Assembly (NCBI GenBank): GCA_016712885.1
Contig: JADJQF010000016.1
Location: 186,001 to 250,000 of the forward strand
DNA: 64,000 bases
DNA from: Candidatus Flexicrinis proximus
GTDB taxonomy: Bacteria > Chloroflexota > Anaerolineae > Aggregatilineales > Phototrophicaceae
Direction: 5' to 3'
Shown here: piece after piece, positions 41,079 to 50,464 of the stretch
Layout: each line of letters opens with the position of its first letter
How positions within the stretch are numbered: position 1 is the first letter of the stretch
Notes under the pieces: generated by a model
Told to the model about the DNA's origin: nothing
Database searches by the model: none
What the model saw: only the letters and a program-made list of their open reading frames with translations
Program-made: the position numbers and the translations under genes

Positions 41079-42395
41079 ATGCGAAAACTGACGATTCTTC
41101 CCCTGATACTGCTGTTTGCGGCCTGCACGCCGACGCCTCCGCCGGTGCGCGAGGCGATCACGCCGTTCCCATCGGCGACGCCGGGACGGGTCGCATACGG
41201 CGAACTTCTGCCCAGCGGATCGACGCTGCTGAGCCAACCGGGATTGTCCGCGCCGTCAACGGTGGTCGCCATCGCGCCGCCGACGACCCCAACGCCGGAT
41301 TTCTCCTCCTGCCCGCCGGCCAATCCGGATGCCGTTCTCGAAGCCTCGCCGCCAGACAATGCGCTGGTACTGGTGGAAGAAGCGGTGCGTTATCTTAACG
41401 CAGGCGGAAGCGGCCAGATCCTGATCGACACCTTGCGCGGCAGTTGGAACGTGATCCCGGACGATGCGATTGCCCGGGCAGACATCGACTATACGGGTGA
41501 AGGCGTGGCCGATGTCCTGTTCCCGTATGTAGGCCGCGACAATGTCGCCGGGCTGGTCATCATTGCCTGCCGGGCCGGCGCGAACGACATCGTGTTCGAG
41601 GCCGTCTCGGATACGGCAGTTCCGCCGGTTGTGCTGGCCTTCCTGGACCTCAACCACGACCGCCGCAACGATGTGCTTTACAGCGTGCCGGAGTGCGACC
41701 CGGACGACCCTGAGGCTTGCCAGCTGCTCACGCAGATGGTGACCTTTTCGCCGGTGCGCTCGCGCTTTGTGGAACTGATGCCGTCCAACGTGACCAGTGA
41801 CAGCCTCCCGCAGGTGCTTGACTTCGACAATGACGAAGTGAGCGAAGTCGTCATCAAACTGGAAAGCCGCGGCACGGCGGCGACCGGCCCCCTGCGCACC
41901 GGTACCAACGTCTACGATTGGAACGGCAGCCAGTATGTGCTGAGTATTGTTGAACTGGAGCCGCCACGGTTCAAAATACAGGTGCTGCACGAAGGCGACC
42001 GCTCGCTACTGCGCGGCGAATATGCGCTGGCCGAGACGATCTACCGCGCGGCGATCGACAACACCGACCTGCGATTCTGGTTCAACGATGAGCCGGATAT
42101 CCTGCAGAGCTACGCACTTTTCCGCCTGCTGCAGGCGCAGGTGCTGACTGCCGGAATCGGACAGACCAGCACTATTGCCGAAATCCAGCGCATCTATCCC
42201 GACCCCGCGGCGCGTCCGGTATACGCGGACATGGCCGTGCTGTTTCTGGAGACATTCCAATCCACCGCGGATGTCCATAGCGCCTGTGTCGCAGTTGAGA
42301 CTATAATTGCGGCGCGCACCGAGGCGGTCGATCAACTCAACCGCTACGGCAGTCGCAGCCCGTCCTATACCGCACAGGATTTGTGTCCGTTCTAA
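41079..42395 (+). CDS. Lipoprotein of unknown function with VCBS/FG-GAP-like region
   Basis: 438 residues. The lipobox LLFAAC places Cys17, and a Thr/Pro-rich linker follows to about residue 75. The middle part has repeats of the kind DIDYTGEGVADVLFPY, LDLNHDRRNDVLYSV and LDFDNDEVSEVVIKL, which look like FG-GAP/VCBS calcium-binding blades. The C-terminal 130 residues are helical and resemble a TPR-like fold. It is probably a surface lipoprotein. It may share a transcript with the M20 peptidase gene 13 bases downstream. Confidence 0.78.
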   Translation: MRKLTILPLILLFAACTPTPPPVREAITPFPSATPGRVAYGELLPSGSTLLSQPGLSAPSTVVAIAPPTTPTPDFSSCPPANPDAVLEASPPDNALVLVEEAVRYLNAGGSGQILIDTLRGSWNVIPDDAIARADIDYTGEGVADVLFPYVGRDNVAGLVIIACRAGANDIVFEAVSDTAVPPVVLAFLDLNHDRRNDVLYSVPECDPDDPEACQLLTQMVTFSPVRSRFVELMPSNVTSDSLPQVLDFDNDEVSEVVIKLESRGTAATGPLRTGTNVYDWNGSQYVLSIVELEPPRFKIQVLHEGDRSLLRGEYALAETIYRAAIDNTDLRFWFNDEPDILQSYALFRLLQAQVLTAGIGQTSTIAEIQRIYPDPAARPVYADMAVLFLETFQSTADVHSACVAVETIIAARTEAVDQLNRYGSRSPSYTAQDLCPF

Positions 42396-42408
42396 GGAAA
42401 CCCCCCGC

Positions 42409-43560
42409 ATGTCATCAGACCTACTGACCCACTTCACCGCGCAGAAGCAGGCGATGGTCGATCAATTGATCGATCTTGTGAACTTTGAGACGCCGACTAC
42501 TGACAAAGCTGCCGTCGACAAGCTTGGCGCCTATATGGAGCAGCAGTTCAATGCCCTGGGCGCGTCGTCGGTGACACGTATCCCGCAGACTGCTGTCGGC
42601 GACTTCCTGCTGGCGAAGTGGAACGAGACTGCGCCCGGCAAGCCGCTGATGTTCCTGATCCATATCGACACGGTCTGGCCGCTGGGCACGCTGGCCGAAC
42701 GCCCGATCCGTATCGACGACGACGGGCGTATTTTTGGCCCCGGCGCGATCGACATGAAGGGCGGAATCACGGTTGTACTGACCGCGCTCAAGGGACTGCG
42801 TGAGGTTAACCAGTTCCCGAATCGCCCGATCTGGGTACTGATGACCAGCGACGAAGAGGTCGGCAGCATACACTCGATCCCGGTGATCCGCACGGTCGCA
42901 CCCGGCTGCGGTCTGGTCCTGGTGATGGAACCGGCGACCAAAGAGGGCGCGCTGAAGACGTGGCGCAAGGGTCTGGCCTCTTTCCGGGTCCACGTTGAAG
43001 GCCGCGCCAGCCACGCGGGGAATGCGCCTGAGCAGGGCATCAACGCGATCGTCGAACTGGCGCAGCAGGTGATGAAAGTCAACGAACTGAACGACCTGCG
43101 CAACGGCACGTCGGTCAGCGTGACGATGATCGACGGTGGCAGCGCGGGCAACGTGATTCCTGCCGCAGCAAGCGCGTATGTCGACACCCGCGTGCTGACC
43201 GTGCGCGCACTGACCGGAATTAAGGACGGCCTGAACGCGCTCCAACCGCATATCCCCGGCGCGAAAGTGTGGGTCGAAGAGATCCACTCGCGCGAGCCGA
43301 TGGAACACAACGACCAGATGAAGCGCAGTTACACGCAGGTCAAGGCGATCGGCGAAGCGCTGGGCCTGACGATCCGCGAGGACGGCTCGGGGGGCGGCAG
43401 CGACGGCAATATCACCGCCGCGATGGGCATTCCCACCCTCGATGGCCTCGGCCCGCAAGGGGACGGCCTGCACGCGGTCCATGAGCATGTCGTCATCAAC
43501 AACATGCCGCAGCGCGCCGCCCTGATCGCGGCCATGCTGCGCGACTGGGTGAGCGAGTAG
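42409..43560 (+). CDS. M20 family metallopeptidase (carboxypeptidase G2-like)
   Basis: 383 residues. Zinc ligands are His85 (LIHIDTVWP), the Asp in GPGAIDMKGG (about 113), Glu in TSDEEVGS (about 147) and His near the end (LHAVHEHV, about 362). The dimerisation (lid) domain runs from about 175 to 290, with GRASHAGNAPEQGINAI. It removes C-terminal glutamate or similar residues from peptides or folates in relatives. AAGGAA lies 10 bases before ATG 42409. Confidence 0.9.
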   Translation: MSSDLLTHFTAQKQAMVDQLIDLVNFETPTTDKAAVDKLGAYMEQQFNALGASSVTRIPQTAVGDFLLAKWNETAPGKPLMFLIHIDTVWPLGTLAERPIRIDDDGRIFGPGAIDMKGGITVVLTALKGLREVNQFPNRPIWVLMTSDEEVGSIHSIPVIRTVAPGCGLVLVMEPATKEGALKTWRKGLASFRVHVEGRASHAGNAPEQGINAIVELAQQVMKVNELNDLRNGTSVSVTMIDGGSAGNVIPAAASAYVDTRVLTVRALTGIKDGLNALQPHIPGAKVWVEEIHSREPMEHNDQMKRSYTQVKAIGEALGLTIREDGSGGGSDGNITAAMGIPTLDGLGPQGDGLHAVHEHVVINNMPQRAALIAAMLRDWVSE

Positions 43561-43594
43561 GCTCAGGCTCCCTGAACACTGCCAGTTCGTTGGA

Positions 43595-43617
43595 GGGACG
43601 CCCCTTATGGGCGTCCC
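43595..43617. repeat. Palindromic repeat family B copy
   Basis: GGGACGCCC and GGGCGTCCC arms around CTTAT, 35 bases after the peptidase stop. It could also slow or stop transcription, but no T-run follows. Confidence 0.6.
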
Positions 43618-43649
43618 CACCCGTTGGCGAGATCAACACAGAGGCGCAC

Positions 43650-44555
43650 ATGCCCATCACGGTTCGTCCCGGCACGGCAGAAGATTCCTACGCGGTTTTC
43701 CGGATATTTGTCACCACGATTTCAGACCTCGGCGCCCGGACCGGAACACAAGGCATTACCGGCGGGGACGATCCGGCGGTATTGTCAGACCTATGGGACC
43801 GGCGCCGGTCGCTGTTCGAACACCTTGCGCGCAGCGCGGACCAGTTCTGGGTCGCCGAGCGTGACGGCGAAATGATCGGCTATGCACGGTCGATCGTGCG
43901 CCACTCCGTCCGTGAGCTGACCGAGTTCTTCGTGCTGCCCGGCCACCAGTCGGCGGGGGTTGGCCGTGAACTGCTGTCCAGGGTGTTTTCCCGGGCGGGT
44001 GTGGCCAACCGGAGCATCGTCGCCACCGTCGATACGCGCGCGCTGGCCCGCTACCTCAAGACCGGCGTCACCGTGCGCTTCCCGATCTGCAACCTGGCGC
44101 GCGTGCCGGAGGCGATTCCGCTGCCGGCGACCGACCTGACGTTCGAACCCGTCAGCGAGAGTCCGCTCACGCTGGCCGCCATTGCCGCGATCGATGCCCC
44201 GATCCTCGGCTACCGGCGCGACATCGACCATGCCTGGCTGCTTAACGACCGGCAGGGTTTTCTGTATACACGCGGCGGCAAGACTGTCGGCTACGGCTAT
44301 GTCGGCTATCGCAGCGGACCGTTTGCACTGCTCGACGCGGCGGATTTCCCGGCTGTTCTGGCGCATGCCGAGGCGACGGCCGCGCAGCAGTACGATCTGT
44401 TTGCCGTCGAGCTTCCGATGACCAACCATACGGCGATCCAGTATCTGCTGGCGCGCGGGTACACGCTCGACTCGTTCTTTGCGTTCTTCCTGACCGATCA
44501 TCCGGTCGGCACGCTGGAAAACTATGCCTTCACCAGCCCACCCTTTTTTGTATAA
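43650..44555 (+). CDS. GNAT acetyltransferase with two tandem domains
   Basis: 301 residues. The first GNAT domain (1-150) has VRELTEFFVLPGHQSAGVGRELL, where QSAGVGREL is the acetyl-CoA pyrophosphate loop. The second (155-301) is diverged and lacks a clear Q/R-x-x-G-x-G/A loop. The substrate is unknown. GAGG lies 7 bases before the ATG. It is followed 20 bases later by an alpha/beta hydrolase gene, probably in one operon. Confidence 0.82.
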   Translation: MPITVRPGTAEDSYAVFRIFVTTISDLGARTGTQGITGGDDPAVLSDLWDRRRSLFEHLARSADQFWVAERDGEMIGYARSIVRHSVRELTEFFVLPGHQSAGVGRELLSRVFSRAGVANRSIVATVDTRALARYLKTGVTVRFPICNLARVPEAIPLPATDLTFEPVSESPLTLAAIAAIDAPILGYRRDIDHAWLLNDRQGFLYTRGGKTVGYGYVGYRSGPFALLDAADFPAVLAHAEATAAQQYDLFAVELPMTNHTAIQYLLARGYTLDSFFAFFLTDHPVGTLENYAFTSPPFFV

Positions 44556-44575
44556 CGACTTGAGGAGAGATATTC

Positions 44576-45424
44576 ATGCAACAGAAGTTTGTTAAGACCA
44601 ACGGAATCCAATTGGCCTATTTGGATCACGGCGGCAGCGGCGAGCCGCTGATCCTGATGCACGGCCTTTCTGCCAACAGCCATCACTTCGACGGCCTGAT
44701 CGCGGCGGGGCTGGCCAAGCACTTTCGCGTGCTGGCGGTTGATCTGCGCGGCCGGGGTCTGAGCGAGAAGCCGACCGGTATGGTTTATTCACCCCAGGAT
44801 CACGCGAAAGACATCCTGAGTATGATGGACGCGCTCAACCTCGATCGAGTGCTGCTGGGCGGCCACAGCTACGGCGGACTGATGACGATGTACATCGGGG
44901 CGAATCATCCCGACCGTGTGAAGAAGATGATTATTCTCGATGCCGGGATCATGCATCCGCAGGTCAAAGACCTGATCGCCCCGGCGATCCGCCGCCTCGG
45001 CCAACCCGTCGAGAGTTTCGCGGTCTACCTCGAAAACATGAAGAAGAACCCCGCCTATCATCAGGGGGTCTGGAACGACGAGATTGTCGCTTACTATCGC
45101 GCTGACGTGGAAGACCTTCCCGACGGACAGGTCAAACCGCGCAGCACGCCGGAGGTCATCAGCGCCGCCGTCGACCAGATTCTGGAGGTCGATTGGCCGA
45201 CGACCATGCCGCGCGCGACCATGCCGGGGATTCTGGTGCATGGCACAGAAGGCGTCGGTCCTGCGCCCACCCCGCCGGTCCTCACCGACGACGGCGCACA
45301 GCAGACACTTTCGTATCTGCCGGACTGCCGTTACCTGCGCGTGGCCGGCAACCATTACACCATGCTGTATGGCGACAACGCGCACGCCATCGTCGATGCT
45401 GTGGCGCAGTTCGTGAACGGCTAA
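44576..45424 (+). CDS. Alpha/beta-hydrolase fold enzyme
   Basis: 282 residues. HGLSAN (29-34) forms the oxyanion hole, GGHSYGG has nucleophile Ser98, and GNHYTMLYGD near the end has the catalytic His. The acid is probably the Asp or Glu of LVHGTEGVG, an unusual choice since most relatives have G-x-x-D there. The substrate is unknown. GAGGAGAG precedes the ATG. Confidence 0.83.
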   Translation: MQQKFVKTNGIQLAYLDHGGSGEPLILMHGLSANSHHFDGLIAAGLAKHFRVLAVDLRGRGLSEKPTGMVYSPQDHAKDILSMMDALNLDRVLLGGHSYGGLMTMYIGANHPDRVKKMIILDAGIMHPQVKDLIAPAIRRLGQPVESFAVYLENMKKNPAYHQGVWNDEIVAYYRADVEDLPDGQVKPRSTPEVISAAVDQILEVDWPTTMPRATMPGILVHGTEGVGPAPTPPVLTDDGAQQTLSYLPDCRYLRVAGNHYTMLYGDNAHAIVDAVAQFVNG

Positions 45425-45560
45425 AGGCTGTTAAGTGCTTAGTTTGTGGAGGCGCTGCCTCCACACCTCCGCGAGGGACTTACACCCCTCGACCCCGCAT
45501 CTACGATTTTATGGCGCGAGCGCCATAAAATCGCTGCGCGAGGTTCAGGAACACGAGCTC
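45425..45560 (+). repeat. Structured repeat family A, 5' part intact, 3' part diverged
   Basis: TGGAGGCGCTGCCTCCA, GAGGGACTTACACCCCTC and a variable palindrome with 13-bp perfect arms CGATTTTATGGCG and CGCCATAAAATCG (45504-45533). The GAGGTGCAGG part has become GAGGTTCAGG. It starts at the stop codon of the hydrolase gene. Confidence 0.85.
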
Positions 45561-45923
45561 CTGCTGTGATCTGAGACGTAGAACCCCACCGAGAGTGCGA
45601 CCACTCTCAAGCTGCGTAAAATCGATTTTGGCGAAAACTCGATCTGAAACGCTAAAGTCCGTCTCGAAGATTTGTGATGATCGGAAATTCAAGGAGGAAC
45701 GGATCGGGGTCAGCGTGGAGGGGTTGGGGGGAGTAGGCGCCACACGAAGTTCAGCCCGCCGGAAGACTTCGCATGGGGAGGGCGCTTACCGCTGGGGGCA
45801 GCAACCGGCCACCGGACAACCACACACGCGGCGCGCTCCCGATCCTTTCCAGAAGCGCGCCGCTGACTTTACCGAGTATTTCGCATCCTAACGGATGTCT
45901 GACGACAGCCTAACAGCTTTCCG
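45561..45923. other. Intergenic region between convergent genes, with a long hairpin
   Basis: GCGGCGCGC (45828-45836) pairs perfectly with GCGCGCCGC (45855-45863). It lies 61 bases past the end of the secreted-protein operon and could act as a terminator, although no U-tract follows on the minus strand. A 98-codon open frame on the plus strand (45595-45891) has no ribosome-binding site or recognisable domain and is not called. Confidence 0.5.
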
Positions 45924-46988
45924 TTATCGCAGCGCCGCGGGCAGTGCAAGCGGCTGGCTGTCGCTGTTGCCCAGGCCCATCGTACCGCGAAGCACGCCCC
46001 CGCTGTACAAGGACAGCAAGGTGTCGACCACGTTGAAGGTGTCGGCCGCCGCCGGACTGATGATCTTGAAAGTGACGCTTTGCACAGCTTTAGACTGGAT
46101 TTCGGCGATCGCCGAAGTCACCCACACGCCGCCGCCGGTTCCGACAAAGACGGCGTTGGCGACGCGCGTGGCTTTGGTCGGCGGCAGACCGTTGGAGTAC
46201 TTGATCTGAATCTGAAGTTTGACGTTCGCGCCCGGCGCCGGCGTATTGTTGATATAGGCGCGCCCTGAGAAGTAGTCCCCGGCCTTCATCTTGATCTGTG
46301 ACGCCGAAAACGTGATCTTCTGCTCAAGCGTGCCGCCGGCGACGCCGGTGAATTGGACGTGGCAGGCCAGCGGGCATATCCGCGCTACTGCCGCCGGCGT
46401 GCCCGCCTTCTTGATCTTCCACGGGTTGCCGATCGGCGACTCCGAGAAATCGGGATCGTCCAGCCACTGGCCGAGAACCATCGCCCGCAGGTTGAGGCGA
46501 AGCTGCCCCGTGCCGCTGATCGTGATCGGTGCGGCCGGCTCGACCGCCACGCGAACGACATAGTCGCCGGGGTTGACGGCCACAAATAACGACGACACCA
46601 CGACCCCGTTGTTACAGGCTTCTTCAATCAGGGAGGGGCCTGCCTTTTCGAATAAGGTCAGTGTCGCCCGCGTGGAGAATACACCGGGAGTCTTCTCGTA
46701 ATAGCTGCCGTAGGTATCGAGGGAGATTTCGGCGCTGCTCGGCAGCGTAAAGGAGAACCACACACTGTGGTTCGAGGTGAGGTCAGGATCGCACGTCACG
46801 TTTTCGATCGCACCTTGCAAGGTGGCTAACTGGATATTCGTGGCGGTTTTGCTGCTGTTCAGCGGGATATTCAGCGGTGCGAGATAGCTGTCGCCGGGGA
46901 CGGACTGCGCCTGTGCCGGCGCCGCGGCCATCGCCAGCAGGAGGCTGGCAGCCAGCAGAATGCAATAGCGAAGGATACGGTTGTTCAT
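45924..46988 (-). CDS. Secreted two-domain protein, paralogue 4 of the array
   Basis: 354 residues with a signal peptide ending APAQAQ. Residues 30-170 resemble a pre-peptidase C-terminal (PPC) beta-sandwich: IPLNSSKTATNIQLATL, HSVWFSFTLPSSAEISLDTYG and GDYVVRVAVE. Residues 185-335 form a jelly-roll-like, carbohydrate-binding-type domain with a conserved CPLAC pair, GDYFSGRAYINN, VKLQIQIKYSNG and ADTFNVVDTLLSLY. The C-x3-C pair is present in all members. It is the last of four tandem paralogues on the minus strand. GAGAGGAG precedes the ATG. Confidence 0.8.
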   Translation of the reverse strand: MNNRILRYCILLAASLLLAMAAAPAQAQSVPGDSYLAPLNIPLNSSKTATNIQLATLQGAIENVTCDPDLTSNHSVWFSFTLPSSAEISLDTYGSYYEKTPGVFSTRATLTLFEKAGPSLIEEACNNGVVVSSLFVAVNPGDYVVRVAVEPAAPITISGTGQLRLNLRAMVLGQWLDDPDFSESPIGNPWKIKKAGTPAAVARICPLACHVQFTGVAGGTLEQKITFSASQIKMKAGDYFSGRAYINNTPAPGANVKLQIQIKYSNGLPPTKATRVANAVFVGTGGGVWVTSAIAEIQSKAVQSVTFKIISPAAADTFNVVDTLLSLYSGGVLRGTMGLGNSDSQPLALPAALR

Positions 46989-47011
46989 GGTTTAGCTCCT
47001 CTCAACTGTCT

Positions 47012-48047
47012 CTATGGGCTGGGGGGCAAGGGCAGTAAGGCTGAATCGCGCAGGCTGGTACTGCCGAGCATCGCCAGCGACGCGCTCGCCACGCTGAAGG
47101 TGTCTGCCACGGTCGGGCTGCTGATCGTGAATTTGATGTTCGTGATGGCTTTGCTGGCGATCTCTGCGAACACCTGGCCAGTCGTCACGTAGACGCCCAA
47201 TCCGGTACTGGTGACGGTGCGTACCGCCGATACCCTGGTCGGCGGCGTACCGTCGCTGTAGTTGATCAGGATTGTGAGCTTGATGTTGGCGCCGCCTACG
47301 GCTGCCTCGCCGGCCAGCGTATTGGAGCGTATCAGATCGCCTGCCTTGAACCGCACGAAGGACGGGTCGGGTATGACGGTCTGCACCAGTTTGGCCTTGG
47401 CCGCACCGGTGAACTTCACGACACAGGACAAGCTGCAGTCGCGGACCACCTTGGGCGGCGTCCCCGCGTTCTTGGCCTTCCACACCACGCCGAGCGGGTT
47501 CGTGTTGAACTCGCCATCCTGCAGCATTTCCGAGAGCGCCCGCAGCCGGATAGTCACCCGATACCGAGACGGCGCGAGTACCGGGGACGCATAGTCGGTG
47601 GCGAATCGCACGCGGTAGCTTCCCTCGCCCATCCCGGAATAGGCCAGGTTTCCAGTGGTCGTACACCCAAGCTCGCTCGCCGGCGCGGTTACCCGATACA
47701 GGCTTACCGTGATGAAGTTCTCCTGAGCCGAGCCGAGGTAAATAACCGATCCGCCGCTCGAAATCTCGATATTGACCGACGAGCCAGCCGGGACATCGAA
47801 CCCGAACCATACGCTGTGGTCCGAGGAGTCGTTGCTGTCGCAGGAGGCGTCTTCGGTCAGCGGCGCTTCGAGCGTGGCGAGCTGAATATTGTCGACGGTC
47901 TTGCTGGCGTTGAGCGCGATCGGGATATAGCTGCCTATGTCGTCGCCCTTGAACGCGCCGCGCGGCTGGGCGAGGGCGGGCCGGCGCCACGATCAGCAGC
48001 AGGGCGCCGCAGAAGGTCAAACGCGCTATCCTGAAGTGTCCGAACAT
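47012..48047 (-). pseudogene. Secreted two-domain protein, paralogue 3, frameshifted in the signal-peptide region
   Basis: ATG 48047 follows GGAGG and encodes MFGHFRIARLTFCGALLLIV, the start of a signal peptide. At about 47970, in a run of GCCC, the frame leaves the coding frame by one base; the correct frame then continues as LAQPRGAFKGDDIGSYIPI and stays open to 47012. The body has the same PPC-like domain (HSVWFGFDVPAGSSVNIEIS), the CSLSC pair and the C-terminal jelly roll (VKFTGAAKAK to ADTFSVASASLAML). A single inserted base, in nature or in the assembly, is enough. Without correction only a fragment from an internal ATG (47632) could be made. Confidence 0.8.
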
Positions 48048-48111
48048 CACAGGCCTCCAATCAACCTCCGTGCCAGGGAAAGAACGGTGCTGCAGTTTCA
48101 CAACGCTGGCG

Positions 48112-49140
48112 TCATGGACTCGGCGGCAGTGCGCGCAGCGACGTCCCGTAGAACAGCCTCAGCGTTGTGATATCGACCTTAAAGGTGTCTGTGGCCTGCG
48201 GGCTTGTGACGATGAACTTGATGCGCCTGACCGATTTGTGCTGGATCTCGGCGTAGATCCGGCCGAAGCTCATGATACTGCCGAAGGTAGTAGGGAAGGT
48301 GACATGCCGTGTGACTACCGCCTTGGTGGTCGGCGTGCCGTTGGCGTATACGATCTTCACGGTGAGTTTAATGTCGGCGCCGGCGTCTGGCGTGGAATTC
48401 ACGTAGATGTCCGCCTCCAGTATGTCGCCGGCCTTGAACCGCAGTTCAGCGGGGTCGACCCTGACCGTCTGCGTGAGCTGTCCGCCGGCGATCCCGTCGA
48501 AGCGCACGCCGCATGTCAGGTCGCAAACGCGGAAGATTTTGGCCGGATCGCCTGAGTCGTTGGTCGTCCACGCGACACCAAGCTCGCTGTCTTCGAAGTG
48601 GGTGTCTTCGAGCAGATCCCACAGGGCGCGGACGCGCACCGTCGCCACATAGCGTGACGGGGCGATCAGGGGGTCGTTTGGTTTTGCCGCGATCCGGATG
48701 CGGTAGGCGCCGGCATCAAGCTCGGCCCCGACAATGGCCCGGCCGTCTACCTCGCAATCCAGTTCCGTCAACAGCGCGTCCTGTTTGTACAGCGTCGTCC
48801 TGACGCGTGTCGAAGCGCTGTTCGCCGTGACGAAGACGGAACCGCCGTTCTCGATATCGACCATGGCCGACATCCCTTCCGGCACGTCGAACCCGAACCA
48901 CACGCTGTACTGGCTTGCGCTGGAGACGTCGCAGACGGTGTCCTCGACGTCGAGTCCTTCCAGCGTCGCGGACTCGACACCGTAAACGGTCTTGCTGGCG
49001 TTGAGCGGCACCTGAACAAAGCCGGCGAGATTGTCGCCCTGGGGCGGGGTACGGGACTGGGCGAGTGCCACGGCAGGCGCTGCTGTGATGCACAGCAGGA
49101 CTGCGCCGAGGACCGCATGTCTAAGTAGGCGCATATCCAT
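48112..49140 (-). CDS. Secreted two-domain protein, paralogue 2 of the array
   Basis: 342 residues with a signal peptide ending AVALAQS. Its domains are the same as its neighbours: VPLNASKTVYGVESATLEG and YSVWFGFDVPEGMSAMVDIE in the PPC-like part, CDLTC, then GDILEADIYVNS, IKLTVKIVYANG and ATDTFKVDITTLRLFY in the jelly roll. The ribosome-binding site is GGGAGAG. The array is probably one transcript, with gaps of 13 to 65 bases. Confidence 0.8.
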   Translation of the reverse strand: MDMRLLRHAVLGAVLLCITAAPAVALAQSRTPPQGDNLAGFVQVPLNASKTVYGVESATLEGLDVEDTVCDVSSASQYSVWFGFDVPEGMSAMVDIENGGSVFVTANSASTRVRTTLYKQDALLTELDCEVDGRAIVGAELDAGAYRIRIAAKPNDPLIAPSRYVATVRVRALWDLLEDTHFEDSELGVAWTTNDSGDPAKIFRVCDLTCGVRFDGIAGGQLTQTVRVDPAELRFKAGDILEADIYVNSTPDAGADIKLTVKIVYANGTPTTKAVVTRHVTFPTTFGSIMSFGRIYAEIQHKSVRRIKFIVTSPQATDTFKVDITTLRLFYGTSLRALPPSP

Positions 49141-49153
49141 AGTCTTCTCTCCC

Positions 49154-50194
49154 TTAAGGCTGCGGCGGCGCGGACAGGAGGGGCAGAATGCCGCGCGGAC
49201 CGCTCCCTGCGTAGGACTCAGCGTCGTAAGACAGGACGGAGAATGTGTCGTCGGCCTGCGGGCTGGATATGCTGTAAGTAATACTGGCCACCTGCCCGGC
49301 GACCACGGCCAGGATCGGGCCGAAGTTTTCCGCGAGATTCGTGCTGGGGTTCGTAAAGTGGCGGGTCACGCTGACTTTGGTCGGCGGCGTGCCGTCGCTG
49401 TACTTGATCTTGATTGACAGCTTGATATCCGCGCCGTCCACCGGCGTCAGGAAGACATAGGCCGTGCCAAAGAGGAGGTCACCGACCTTGAAGCGCATGA
49501 CCGACGGGTCGAAGACGACCTTCTGAAAAATCTGCCCTTTGGCGACACCCCCGAAATCAATGTAGCAGTTTGACGGGCACACCCGCACGATTTTCGCCGG
49601 GTTGTCGTCGTTCTTGACCTTCCAGAGGACGCCGAGCGGCTCAAAGAGGAAGCCCGGGTCTTGCACGACGTTCAGGATGTAGCGCACGCGCACACTCAAC
49701 TTGTACTTGGAGGACGAGGTCGGCGCGCTGCCGATGCTGGCGATACGGACGTAATAGACCTTGTCCCCCGACACGAGCAGGTCTTCCAGGCGCGGGTATT
49801 GGCCGCTCGTGCAGCCGCGGTGGGTTATCGTGCCGCCTACGTCCTCGTAATACGAGAGCATGATGTCCGAATGCGTCCCCACAGCGCTGTTGATGACCGC
49901 GCCGGTGGCATCGAGATCGAGTACCATGCTCATCGGCACCTCGAAGCGGAACCAGACGCTGTGGGTTGTCAGGTCGCTGGGATCGCACGCCGTGTCCTCG
50001 ATGGCGGGGGCTTCGAGCGTAGCGTTCTCGATGTGCTTGACCGTTTTCCGGCTGTTGAGGGCGATAATGATGGGGGCGGTCCGGTTGTCGCCGTTGGGGG
50101 GTGCGGCGTGCACAGCGGGCGTGTCCAGCAGCAGTCCGCAGCACATCAGTACGAGACGGCAGGTCGGTAAAAAAGCGCATGGCCGGATCCTCAT
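49154..50194 (-). CDS. Secreted two-domain protein, paralogue 1 (first gene of the array)
   Basis: 346 residues from ATG 50194, with a signal peptide ending PAVHA. PPC-like part: IALNSRKTVKHIENATLEA and HSVWFRFEVPMSMVLDLDAT. The CPSNC pair and the jelly roll (GDLLFGTAYVFL, IKLSIKIKYSDG, ADDTFSVLSYDAESY) follow. The longer upstream frame to 50284 is not used, because the signal peptide starts at 50194 and AAGAAG precedes it. The functions of these proteins are unknown; a surface or matrix, perhaps glycan-binding, role is inferred only from the fold pattern. Confidence 0.8.
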   Translation of the reverse strand: MRIRPCAFLPTCRLVLMCCGLLLDTPAVHAAPPNGDNRTAPIIIALNSRKTVKHIENATLEAPAIEDTACDPSDLTTHSVWFRFEVPMSMVLDLDATGAVINSAVGTHSDIMLSYYEDVGGTITHRGCTSGQYPRLEDLLVSGDKVYYVRIASIGSAPTSSSKYKLSVRVRYILNVVQDPGFLFEPLGVLWKVKNDDNPAKIVRVCPSNCYIDFGGVAKGQIFQKVVFDPSVMRFKVGDLLFGTAYVFLTPVDGADIKLSIKIKYSDGTPPTKVSVTRHFTNPSTNLAENFGPILAVVAGQVASITYSISSPQADDTFSVLSYDAESYAGSGPRGILPLLSAPPQP

Positions 50195-50330
50195 CTTCTT
50201 GTATCGTAATAGTATGCGTATTTGGACCATACGCAACTCTTCCCTGCGCCAGGGGCGGTGGGCTGCGGGGCCGGGCCATTTCATGACACCGGACGTCTCA
50301 GGTTAAGCCAGTGGCTGTTTGTCTTCCAGC

Positions 50331-50354
50331 GGACGCCATGTATGGCGTCCCTAC
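50331..50354. repeat. Palindromic repeat family B copy
   Basis: GGACGCCATGTATGGCGTCC is a palindrome with one central mismatch pair, then CTACG. The arms differ from other copies, but the layout GGAC-palindrome-GTCCCTACG is the same. Confidence 0.65.
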
Positions 50355-50455
50355 GACAGGTTCTGTTTTGGATGGCAGGGACAGCATAACCGCAGGCCGC
50401 GCGACGAATAGTCCCCCAATCTTGTGCCGTAAGGGGCGCGTTGGCCGGGCGTGTC

Positions 50456-50464
50456 TGATACAAT
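50456..50464 (+). promoter_or_regulatory. Extended -10 promoter of lpdA
   Basis: TGATACAAT, 38 bases before the ATG at 50502. The same nonamer precedes rocD at the same distance. Confidence 0.55.

Noticed and set aside
45595..45891. 98-codon plus-strand frame in the 45.5-45.9 kb gap
   Set aside because: No ribosome-binding site and no recognisable pattern; it runs through a hairpin that probably belongs to transcription termination.
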